Source: Candidatus Zixiibacteriota bacterium (GTDB taxonomy: Bacteria; Zixibacteria; MSB-5A5; RBG-16-43-9). Taken from it: a stretch of DNA of 9,381 bases. The stretch spans positions 1 through 9,381 of the forward strand of contig JAOUFL010000083.1 in the NCBI GenBank assembly GCA_029858245.1, written 5' to 3'. A program made the position numbers and the translations under genes. Below the pieces are notes generated by a model. The model was not told the DNA's origin. It searched no databases and saw only the letters and a program-made list of their open reading frames with translations. Positions 1 to 6,446 of this stretch are shown piece after piece (position 1 is the first letter of the stretch; the number at the start of each line of letters is the position of its first letter).

Positions 1-34
1 ATTGGGTGTAGGGAGATGGAGATTGTTCCAGCTA

Positions 35-60
35 ACTCTTTATTTATCTAAATAAAGAGT
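35..60. repeat. Perfect 11-bp inverted repeat (AT-rich hairpin)
   Basis: The arms ACTCTTTATTT (35-45) and AAATAAAGAGT (50-60) are exact reverse complements around a four-base loop, ATCT. Neither strand carries a clear T-run directly after the stem, so this is not a textbook intrinsic terminator. It lies downstream of the leftward promoter at 289-317 and could be a leader structure, a weak terminator or a protein-binding palindrome. The structure is seen directly; its role is unknown. Confidence 0.5.
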
Positions 61-288
61 AAAATATAACCTCTGCCAAAAGTTAAAAAGGTTAACCGGC
101 AATATCTGACTTAAATTAGGTAGTAAACCAACCACTCTTCATCCCCTTTAAAAGGATGAAGAATAAAATTCTTCTCTTTTCTTATGTCAAGTTGAGGGAG
201 AAAGGATTGTAAGAAGCAAATTAATGAAGAAAAAAACTGAGTATTTCTTTCCTTCCTGTCCGATCTAAATTCTTTTTCCCTCACTATT

Positions 289-317
289 AGTATAATATGA
301 GGGTTAAAAATTGTCAA
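289..317 (-). promoter_or_regulatory. Sigma70-type promoter firing leftward
   Basis: On the minus strand a perfect -35 TTGACA (312-317) is followed after exactly 17 nt by TATACT (289-294), a 5/6 match to the -10 consensus. Transcription would start near 282 and run toward position 1. No convincing reading frame with a ribosome site follows within the window, so the promoter serves either a gene beyond the left edge with a leader of at least 280 nt, or a non-coding RNA. A second TTGACA on the same strand (185-190) with TTTATT 17 nt downstream is a weaker alternative. Confidence 0.5.
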
Positions 318-572
318 GAGAAAAATATTTAAAAAATGGAATATCTATCTATTAATAAGAGCCGAATTTCAAAGAGGGATTTCAATGTAGTATTAAATCA
401 GGTTAAGTGTTTATCTTACAGGCAATTACCTCTTAAGATTACGTGGCTTTGAACTCTTCGTAAGTAAGAAGTAATGTAAATAGAGGAATTTATCTATTCA
501 AATTTTATGTCGACTATCTGTTTGATGTCTAAATAATTAGGTTTGTTATCTCTTCAGTACAATTCTTTCTGT
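318..572. other. Intergenic stretch with no confident gene
   Basis: This AT-rich stretch lies downstream of the dockerin gene, which reads toward it. I see no strong intrinsic terminator, RNA gene or direct repeat in it. The only thing that looks protein-like is a 38-codon frame on the plus strand (336-452) beginning MEYLSINKSRISKRDF and ending LPLKITWL. It has no ribosome site and is too short to identify. It could be a decayed gene fragment or chance. Confidence 0.4.
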
Positions 573-1319
573 TCAACATTCCGGCGCAGGTCCGCCTTTA
601 AAAAGGTTATTAATCAAATAGACTACATCTGAAATTGTAACAAATCCATCACAATTGGCATCTGCTGCCAGAAATGGATTGGGAGGAGGTCCATTATAGA
701 ACATATAATGTATAAGATAAATTACATCCGCCACCGTGATTTCCCCATCTCCAGTAACATCACCACGCTGGATTTCTATAACCTCAAAACTGCCAACCAC
801 TCCTTGAGCAGGCCAGTTAATGGGAAGCCATTCACCACCTGCACCAGTCATTTGACATATCGGTTCTGGGATAGAATTGTATTTGATTACAAAATCTAAA
901 CTCCCTGAACCAGTCACCTTATAGAACATCCTGCACCATAGGCCGCTCGATGGAGGAAGTGGTGTGTCAAAAGAGATCGATACAAATAATAAAGGGTCAA
1001 CCGGTGGTCCATAAGGGTTAACAATTTTTAGAGTAAATCCGGAAACCAAACTGGGAGGAATAAAGGCTGGAGGATTGGTATCTGCCAATCCACCAGTCAG
1101 CACAGTATCCAGAACTGGGTTTGAAGTACCTTCAGTATAAAAGCCAACTATAAATGCCTGGACAGTATCAATGGTGTTGATATTTATATTAACCTGCACA
1201 ATACTATCCCCGCAACCTATCTTAAGGTCAGCTGGAACTAAGTAGTATTCATTAACCTGGGCAAAGAGAGTTGAAGCAAAAAAGAAGATAATCAAGAAAA
1301 CCCGGATAATTTTAGCCAT
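573..1319 (-). CDS. Secreted cohesin-like protein with C-terminal type I dockerin
   Basis: The 248-residue product begins with a signal peptide (residues 1-20, hydrophobic core, cleavage likely after LFA before Q21), so it is exported. Residues about 25-180 form a beta-rich domain whose opening (VQVNININTIDTVQAF...) and spacing resemble cohesin-like domains. Residues 185-248 are a dockerin: two calcium-binding loops, D187-D198 (DVTGDGEITVAD) and D220-D231 (DANCDGFVTISD), each followed by a VIYLI/VVYLI helix, ending in GGPAP. Known dockerins bind cohesins in the presence of calcium; the partner here is unknown. The ATG at 1317-1319 has an AGGAAGAG ribosome site 5 nt upstream, and a good promoter lies at 1359-1387, so the gene is probably monocistronic. 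The dockerin call is firm; the cohesin-like call is from pattern only. Confidence 0.85.
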   Translation of the reverse strand: MAKIIRVFLIIFFFASTLFAQVNEYYLVPADLKIGCGDSIVQVNININTIDTVQAFIVGFYTEGTSNPVLDTVLTGGLADTNPPAFIPPSLVSGFTLKIVNPYGPPVDPLLFVSISFDTPLPPSSGLWCRMFYKVTGSGSLDFVIKYNSIPEPICQMTGAGGEWLPINWPAQGVVGSFEVIEIQRGDVTGDGEITVADVIYLIHYMFYNGPPPNPFLAADANCDGFVTISDVVYLINNLFKGGPAPEC

Positions 1320-1358
1320 AAACTCTTCCTATCTGGCTTTGTGAGTAAATATATTTCC

Positions 1359-1387
1359 ATTAAATTATTTTAAGTTGAATTTGTCAA
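1359..1387 (-). promoter_or_regulatory. Promoter of the dockerin-protein gene
   Basis: On the minus strand a perfect TTGACA (1382-1387) is separated by 17 nt from TTTAAT (1359-1364), a 5/6 match to TATAAT. Transcription would begin near 1351, giving a leader of about 30 nt that contains the AGGAAGAG ribosome site. No operator-like palindrome is obvious around it. Confidence 0.55.
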
Positions 1388-1502
1388 GGAAAAAATGACA
1401 AAAGAACCCTTAGTTTTTCAATATGACAGGCAGAGATAAAAGATTGCTAAATCCGTATGCTATCTTTCCAGATTTGGATATTAATTTACATCAAAACTTT
1501 AT

Positions 1503-2369
1503 TTATAAAAAAGAAAGAGTCAAAGTCAGGGCTAAAATCTGTTTGATCTGGCGTTTCTTTGAAAGATCTTTATCATACAGCAAGGTGAAATTATAATTTG
1601 CGCTTATAATTTTTGATACCTTGGCAGAGAAAAGATTATCCCAGTTCACATCAATGGTATCAAACCTTTTTAGATTGGAAAAGGAATCCAGCTTTGAGGA
1701 GAAGAGAATATTCTCAGCTAACTTCTTTTTAAACTCAACCACCAGATCCATACCCGCTTCAACCTTGGTTTTCTCTATCTCAGGAGTATCCGGATCATCT
1801 GCATAGGGAATGGGGTAATTATCCGTAAAAGTCTCCTTTAAGGCAAATCCTAGACGGGTTTTGAATTCCTTGCCTGGAGAATAACCCAGTCCCAGACTCT
1901 GGGTGAAATAAGCCGGATCAAAAAAGTCTGAAATAGCTCTCTTGGAGGTGTCAGTATATGCATAACCAGTGGTAAATTGAGTCTCCCCTTTAAAGGCAAC
2001 ATAGGGATTAACGTAAAGGCTTAACTTGTAGGTGAGAACAGTTTCCAGCTTTATCTCATCCGCTGTCTTGCGCGACTCCGCATCACCTACCTTGCTTTTC
2101 CCGTAGGCGATCTTACCGGTGTTTGCCCAGTTATAATTTCCTTGCTCATTCTCAAACCTGGTGTTAACATTAAGTTGCCAGGCTAATGTATTCTCACCTC
2201 CCTGAATCCAGTGGTCAAAGGTGCTCTGGGTTAAATTCAAACTGCTAACCAGTTCCTTTTCCCATCCATATTCAGGCAGTTTTTTTCCGCTGGTTACCTC
2301 AGCCGAGAAACAGATAACTGGTATCAGGAATAAACTGATGATGATGAGCAATATTCTTTTTAATTTCAT
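1503..2369 (-). CDS. DUF3078-like exported envelope protein
   Basis: The frame is open from 2381, but the ATG at 2367-2369 is the better start: GGAGGA lies just upstream of it, whereas the earlier ATG overlaps that site and lacks one of its own. The result is a 288-residue protein with a signal peptide (MKLKRILLIIISLFL..., cleavage probably after FSA, residue 23). The mature part matches my memory of DUF3078, a family of unknown function common in Bacteroidota and relatives: the early W-IQGGENTLAW motif, then WANTGKIAYG, RKTADEIKLET, a SDFFDPAYFTQSLGLGY stretch and alternating beta strands to the end (LALTLTLSFL). The alternation and hydrophobic C-terminus suggest an outer-membrane beta barrel; this is inference. 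A TTGACA (2436-2441, minus strand) lies upstream with no good -10 at 17 nt. Confidence 0.75.
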   Translation of the reverse strand: MKLKRILLIIISLFLIPVICFSAEVTSGKKLPEYGWEKELVSSLNLTQSTFDHWIQGGENTLAWQLNVNTRFENEQGNYNWANTGKIAYGKSKVGDAESRKTADEIKLETVLTYKLSLYVNPYVAFKGETQFTTGYAYTDTSKRAISDFFDPAYFTQSLGLGYSPGKEFKTRLGFALKETFTDNYPIPYADDPDTPEIEKTKVEAGMDLVVEFKKKLAENILFSSKLDSFSNLKRFDTIDVNWDNLFSAKVSKIISANYNFTLLYDKDLSKKRQIKQILALTLTLSFL

Positions 2370-2484
2370 ATCTTCCTCCATTTTGTAAGGAGTTGATTTA
2401 TTTTAATGGGATTAACTAAAGAGGTTTTCTGACTTTGTCAATATTTTTAATTACAAATATACTTTTTCAGTTAAGATTAAACCC

Positions 2485-2513
2485 TTGACAAAATATATAA
2501 GAGGTATTAACGT
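2485..2513 (+). promoter_or_regulatory. Possible thiC promoter
   Basis: A perfect TTGACA (2485-2490) lies 17 nt before TAACGT (2508-2513), which keeps only the first, second and last -10 bases. It would give a leader of about 45 nt before thiC. A divergent TTGACA on the minus strand (2436-2441) serves the DUF3078-like gene. No thiamine pyrophosphate riboswitch core (the CTGAGA and ACCTGATCTGG blocks) is present between 2382 and 2565. Confidence 0.35.
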
Positions 2514-2565
2514 ATTTATTTAGACCGATAATTATAGTGAGATATAGCGAAAGGTGTAAATTAAC

Positions 2566-3819
2566 ATGTCTAAGTTTGAATTATTAGAAAAAGAAGCTCT
2601 GCAAAAAATTGCCTCAGAGGAAAAAGTAACTTTTGATTACCTTATAGAAAATATAAACTCGGGCAGGATTGTAATTCTTAAAAACCGCCTGCATCAGAAC
2701 GTTAAGCCAGTAGCCATTGGAAAAGGGCTTAGGACCAAGATCAACGCCAATCTGGGTACATCACCCGATTTTGTTGATTTTGAGCTGGAGCTGAAGAAGC
2801 TGGAGGTTGCCATTAAATACGGTGCTGATACCGTGATGGACCTTTCCACTGGTGGCAATGTCAGGGATTTGAGAATTGAGATACTTAAAAAATCCTCCGT
2901 GCCCATTGGAACTGTGCCTATTTATGAGTCCGTGTGTAATCTTGCCAAGCAGGGAAAATCCCTGGAAGAGATGAAAAAAGAAGACCTTTTTTCTGTGATC
3001 GAAGACCATTTGAAAACCGGAGTGGATTTCATCACCGTGCATTGCGGGTTTACTAAAAGAGCTTTGAATACCATCGAGACAAAAAAAAGATTAACCGGGA
3101 TAGTAAGCCGGGGAGGTTCGTTTTTAGCCCGCTGGATGAGGAAAAATCAAAAGGAAAATCCTCTCTACGAATTTTATGATGAGCTTCTGGATATGGCCAG
3201 AGAATATAAGGCGACTTTAAGCTTAGGAGACGGTTTAAGACCTGGCTCGATTGCTGACTCCACAGACAGAGTGCAGATGGATGAGCTTCTGGTTTTAGGG
3301 GAACTGGTACAGCGTGCCAGGGAAAGAGGAGTTTATGCCATGGTAGAAGGTCCCGGCCATATCCCTGTTCAGGAGATAGAGGCAAATGTTCTGCTGGAAA
3401 AAAAGCTGTGTGAGGAGGCTCCATTTTACGTACTGGGACCTCTGGTTATCGATATCGCACCAGGTTATGATCACATTGTCTCTGCCATAGGAGGGGCTAT
3501 TGCCGGAGCTTATGGAGCTGATTTCCTATGCTATGTCACTCCTGCAGAGCATTTAACCCTGCCTGATTTAGAGGATGTAAGAGAAGGGGTGGTTGCTTCT
3601 AAAATTGCTGCACATGCTGCGGACATCGCCAAAGGAGTAAAAGGAGCAAAAAACATTGATGAGGAGCTCTCAAAAGCTCGTAAGGCTTTTAACTGGGATA
3701 AGATGATAAGATTAAGTCTGGATCCTGAGAAAACCCGTGAAAAAAGAGGTAATGTTCCGGCTGATTACCAGAAGTGCGGAATGTGCGGTGAGTTCTGCGC
3801 CATGAGGGAGAATCTGTAA
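2566..3819 (+). CDS. thiC: Phosphomethylpyrimidine synthase ThiC (short form)
   Basis: ThiC is a cytosolic radical-SAM enzyme that rearranges 5-aminoimidazole ribotide into HMP phosphate, the pyrimidine half of thiamine. The 417-residue length fits the short anaerobe/archaeal form lacking the long N-terminal extension. Family signatures seen are VAIGKGLRTKINANLGTS, DTVMDLSTGGN, PIGTVPIYES, VDFITVHCG, SRGGSFLARWM, LSLGDGLRPG, EGPGHIPV (H265), LGPLVIDIAPGYDHI and TPAEHLTLP (H329). The two histidines correspond to metal ligands in characterised ThiC. The C-terminal cluster cysteines are C404, C407 and C411 (CGMCGEFC), spaced CX2CX3C rather than the CX2CX4C of the E. coli-type enzyme; I recall the shorter spacing in other short-form ThiCs. 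An AAGGTG ribosome site sits 9 nt before the ATG. No other thi gene is in the window. Confidence 0.97.
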   Translation: MSKFELLEKEALQKIASEEKVTFDYLIENINSGRIVILKNRLHQNVKPVAIGKGLRTKINANLGTSPDFVDFELELKKLEVAIKYGADTVMDLSTGGNVRDLRIEILKKSSVPIGTVPIYESVCNLAKQGKSLEEMKKEDLFSVIEDHLKTGVDFITVHCGFTKRALNTIETKKRLTGIVSRGGSFLARWMRKNQKENPLYEFYDELLDMAREYKATLSLGDGLRPGSIADSTDRVQMDELLVLGELVQRARERGVYAMVEGPGHIPVQEIEANVLLEKKLCEEAPFYVLGPLVIDIAPGYDHIVSAIGGAIAGAYGADFLCYVTPAEHLTLPDLEDVREGVVASKIAAHAADIAKGVKGAKNIDEELSKARKAFNWDKMIRLSLDPEKTREKRGNVPADYQKCGMCGEFCAMRENL

Positions 3820-3860
3820 AAAGATATAAGAGTAAAAGAAATGAAAATGGAGCAACCACA

Positions 3861-5354
3861 TTGATCAACAATGTAAATACCTTCAAAAAATATCCCCGGA
3901 GAGTTCCCCTTTCCCTGCTTCTCTTCCTTTTCCCGCTGGGAGCATATTTATTCTTCTCCTGCTCAAATCAGGAAAATCTCTTACTGCGTTATAACCTGGA
4001 AAGGGATTTATATAAAGCTGAAAAGCTCAGGCAGGTCCTGTTTATAAATCTGAAGTCAGCTACCACCGAGGATTTCAAAAGGGTTATAAAACCCTACCAT
4101 GAGGTGGTGAATTTAACTTCCCAAAGTAAACCTCCTTTAGATAAAGAGCTGTCAGACCTGGCTGCTTCAGCCCAGCTGCGTATAGCAGAGCTTTATTTCC
4201 TGCAGAATGAGTTCGATTCATCTATCCGGTCCTTTCAGCAGGTTTTGAAAAGCTATCCGCAGAGTATTTCTCAAAATAAAAAGGCATTGTTGAGCCTGGG
4301 TAGAATTCACGAGAGGAGATACCAGAGAGAAAAGGCAGTTCAGGTTTATCATCAGCTTCTGGATAATTACACCCCCTTACTCAAGAAAAATATACCTGAC
4401 CCCGAGATCTTTGAAATACCCAACCACCTGATTCAGCTCTATTCACTCCAGGAAGATAAAACGAAAAGAGAACAGGAATTTGAAAATGCCAGAGATTATT
4501 ATCAGAACCTGGTGCACTCTTATCCAAATACCCAGATATCTTACGCTGCTACCATAAGTTTAGCCCGAGCATATCAGCTCCAGCGAATGTGGAAAGAGTC
4601 TTTACAGATCCTGGAAACCGCCAGGGACACAAGCGGTCAAATTCCAGCAGGGGTGCTTATCCAGATCGGAAATATTTATTATGATGAATTGAGGGATGAA
4701 AAAAAAGCCCTTGAAAGTTTCAGCCAGGTGATAGATTCCACCACTGACACCCTATCTATGGCAGAGGCACAGACCAAAATAGGGATAATCTATTTTCAAA
4801 AAGAAGATTATGCTTCAGCCAGAAGAGAGCTGTCTAAGGTGAACAGATTGTACCCGAAAGCCACTTCTTACATCTCCACCGCTCAATACTTGATTGCCCA
4901 GATTTATGATAAAGGCGGGGAATGGGAAAGAGCATTAAACGAATATAATTGGTTAATGGTAAATAATCCCCTCTCTCCGGAAGGGCTTGATGCACCCCTG
5001 AGAATAGTTTCTTATAATCAGAAAAGGAACCCTGAACTGGCCTTGGAATCTTCTGATAAAGCAGTCAAACATTATGACGAACTGCTGGATAAATATAAGG
5101 ACAAACCATTTGTTCCCCTGATCGAGAATCAGAAAGCAAAACTCTATATTCTGGGTAAGGACTTTAATAATGCTGCCTTATGCTGGCAGAAAATATCCGA
5201 GAAATATGCCGGAACAGATGCTGGCTTGAATGCGCTTCTTAATCTCTGGAGATTATACCGACTGGAGCTAAAAGACGAGAAGAAGTTGAAGGAGATATCT
5301 GCACGCATAGAGTCAGAATACCCGGGAGTTATACAGGACAGCCTTTTGAGATAA
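3861..5354 (+). CDS. TPR-repeat lipoprotein (BamD/YbgF-like architecture)
   Basis: The 497-residue product starts at TTG (3861), with a TGGAG ribosome site about 8 nt upstream; no ATG in frame lies nearby. Basic residues KKYPRR precede a hydrophobic stretch (15-33) and then Cys34 (LFFSC-SNQ). That cysteine is a plausible lipidation site, although the lipobox is imperfect (F at -3). The rest is alpha-helical with TPR-like repeats at about 101-134, 140-172, 208-258, 262-296, 300-334, 338-372 and 425-455, each with the A-x-Y...A...F/Y pattern and closing YP (for example LKSYPQ, VHSYPNT, NRLYPKA). Such proteins serve as periplasmic scaffolds in outer-membrane or cell-envelope complexes; the partner is not deducible. 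It follows thiC by 41 nt without a visible terminator, so the two may be co-transcribed, although no functional link is apparent. Confidence 0.75.
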   Translation: MINNVNTFKKYPRRVPLSLLLFLFPLGAYLFFSCSNQENLLLRYNLERDLYKAEKLRQVLFINLKSATTEDFKRVIKPYHEVVNLTSQSKPPLDKELSDLAASAQLRIAELYFLQNEFDSSIRSFQQVLKSYPQSISQNKKALLSLGRIHERRYQREKAVQVYHQLLDNYTPLLKKNIPDPEIFEIPNHLIQLYSLQEDKTKREQEFENARDYYQNLVHSYPNTQISYAATISLARAYQLQRMWKESLQILETARDTSGQIPAGVLIQIGNIYYDELRDEKKALESFSQVIDSTTDTLSMAEAQTKIGIIYFQKEDYASARRELSKVNRLYPKATSYISTAQYLIAQIYDKGGEWERALNEYNWLMVNNPLSPEGLDAPLRIVSYNQKRNPELALESSDKAVKHYDELLDKYKDKPFVPLIENQKAKLYILGKDFNNAALCWQKISEKYAGTDAGLNALLNLWRLYRLELKDEKKLKEISARIESEYPGVIQDSLLR

Positions 5355-5552
5355 TGAACCTTGAAGTAACCTGCTCTGAAATCTGAAATAAGTATGAACT
5401 TGCTGGCTAAAGCTTATAAGATTTTTGACGAAAATCTACATAAGACCACGGTTAATATGTTATTAGTTGGCAACTATAAAAGAGGGATGAAGGTAACATA
5501 AACAAGGAGGTGAATTCAGAACTTGAAACCTTGAAGAAGGGTGAACCAACCT

Positions 5553-5583
5553 ATCTGGGGGCAGGGAAGCCCTGCAGATTTTT
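5553..5583 (+). terminator. Terminator-like GC hairpin with short T-run
   Basis: GCAGGG (5561-5566) pairs with CCCTGC (5570-5575) across a three-base loop. An outer ATCT/AGAT pairing closes it, with a four-G bulge on the 5' side, and TTTTT follows (5579-5583). This is a plausible end for the thiC-TPR transcript, 200 nt after the TPR stop codon. The bulge and short T-run make it moderate in strength. The hairpin also lies inside the second small open frame (5480-5635), so the terminator and gene readings compete. Confidence 0.4.
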
Positions 5584-5602
5584 CGTAGTTATCTTGAGTG
5601 AA

Positions 5603-5632
5603 TTTAAAGCAGGGACAAAAATCAAATATAAC
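5603..5632 (+). promoter_or_regulatory. Possible promoter of the cohesin-like gene
   Basis: TTTAAA (5603-5608) and TATAAC (5627-5632, 5/6 to TATAAT) are separated by 18 nt. Transcription would start near 5639, about 25 nt before the ATG, leaving just enough room for the strong GGAGGGAAGG ribosome site. The -35 box is poor, so this is tentative. Confidence 0.3.
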
Positions 5633-5664
5633 TGAAAAATTTTATCTCCTAATGGAGGGAAGGA

Positions 5665-6234
5665 ATGAAAAAAACCCATATAATCTTTTATCTTGTCATT
5701 ATTTTGCTGTTTCTTTCTTTCTCCTTGATAACAGCCCAGAATAAACCTCAGAAAAAAGACTCTTATGGAAAGCAGGACATGATGAGTGTGGTGGTAGACC
5801 AGAAGGCAGGAAGTGACAAGGCAGTGGCTAAAGTGAATCTGGTAAACGATGAAAAAATCACAGCAATCGTACTACCTATAAAATACGGTACCGGCAAAAC
5901 CCCTATCACCCTGGATTCTGTCAGTTTTGCGGATACGCGGGTAAAGGATTTCGCCTTTAAATTCCCTAACATAGACCCTAAAATTCAGAAGGTAAACATA
6001 GCTCTGATAAGCACACTTTCCTCTGCCCAGATTTTTTTGCCCAAGGGAGAGGGAGAGATCGCAAAGCTGTATTTCACGCTGAAAAAGGGAGGAGAGGAGA
6101 AGACTATACTTTTAGATACCACCACCTTCGAGCCAGCCAATGTGCTCCAGATGGTGGAGGCAGAGGACAACACTGCCCAGGCTGTTTACCCGGTGTTCGA
6201 TAACAGCAAAGGTAAAATAAAGCTATTGAAATAA
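5665..6234 (+). CDS. Secreted cohesin-like domain protein
   Basis: The 189-residue product starts at an ATG with a very strong GGAGGGAAGG ribosome site about 3 nt upstream. A signal peptide covers residues 1-24 (MKK, long hydrophobic core, cleavage probably after LITA before Q25). The mature part, about 165 residues, is a single beta-rich domain: VVVDQKAG..., then KVNLVNDEKITAIVLPIKYG, LDSVSFADTRV, VNIALIST, GEGEIAKLYFTLK and a closing VYPVFDNSKGKIKLL. The order (ligand-facing strand, hydrophobic strand, LDSV.F, a G.G.IA.LYF strand, final strand) matches the cohesin-like secreted proteins abundant in Zixibacteria-type genomes. There is no dockerin, membrane anchor or sorting signal, so it is probably periplasmic, secreted or held by a partner. 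It is the last gene before the terminator at 6265-6300. The fold assignment is by pattern, not by search. Confidence 0.7.
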   Translation: MKKTHIIFYLVIILLFLSFSLITAQNKPQKKDSYGKQDMMSVVVDQKAGSDKAVAKVNLVNDEKITAIVLPIKYGTGKTPITLDSVSFADTRVKDFAFKFPNIDPKIQKVNIALISTLSSAQIFLPKGEGEIAKLYFTLKKGGEEKTILLDTTTFEPANVLQMVEAEDNTAQAVYPVFDNSKGKIKLLK

Positions 6235-6264
6235 GGATCAAGTCTGCATATTCGTTCTACAGAA

Positions 6265-6300
6265 AAAAACGACCCTGTTATTCAAAACAGGGTCGTTTTT
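6265..6300. terminator. Strong bidirectional intrinsic terminator
   Basis: CGACCCTGTT (6270-6279) pairs perfectly with AACAGGGTCG (6286-6295) around the loop ATTCAA. The stem is extended by AAAAA/TTTTT pairs (6265-6269 with 6296-6300). T-runs follow on the plus strand (6296-6300, then CTTTT) and on the minus strand (complement of the A-run 6263-6269). It therefore serves both converging genes: the cohesin-like gene ending at 6234 and the repeat-protein gene ending at 6447. Confidence 0.9.
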
Positions 6301-6446
6301 CTTTTCACCAGTATCTTTTAATATACTAACATCAAGGATAAGGTTACCTTTGAAATGATAATTTATCAGATATTAAGAATTATCAATTACCCAACCGTAC
6401 AGGTATTGTGTTAAGAATATATACTTCTCAGAACAAATCAGAACCT

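Larger units (their letters stand above)
5394..5635 (+). pseudogene. Possible frameshifted or overlapping small gene
   Basis: Two open frames abut here. Frame one runs from ATG 5394 to TAA at 5499-5501 (35 residues, MNLLAKAYKIFDENLHKTTV...). Frame two, one base back, is open from 5480 to TGA at 5633-5635 (NINKEVNSELETLKKGEPTY...). Both have protein-like composition, and they overlap at 5480-5501 around an AAAAG run. A single -1 shift near there would give one protein of about 80 residues. Neither frame has a convincing start: the first lacks a ribosome site, and the only strong AAGGAGG (5505-5511) overlaps the GTG at 5510. I do not recognise the sequence. It may be a decayed small gene, a sequencing indel in a real gene, or chance. 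Confidence 0.25.

Noticed and set aside
111..317. 68-codon minus-strand frame
   Set aside because: It begins at a TTG that overlaps the -35 box of the 289-317 promoter, spans that promoter, has no ribosome site and shows no recognisable protein pattern.
2694..3424. Minus-strand open frames inside thiC
   Set aside because: They lie opposite a certain, well-conserved gene and have no ribosome sites; they are shadows of its codon pattern.
5505..5600. Possible c-di-GMP or other riboswitch before the cohesin-like gene
   Set aside because: The region has a GC hairpin but lacks the conserved core blocks of the riboswitch classes I can recall, such as GACGCAAAGCC of GEMM-I.
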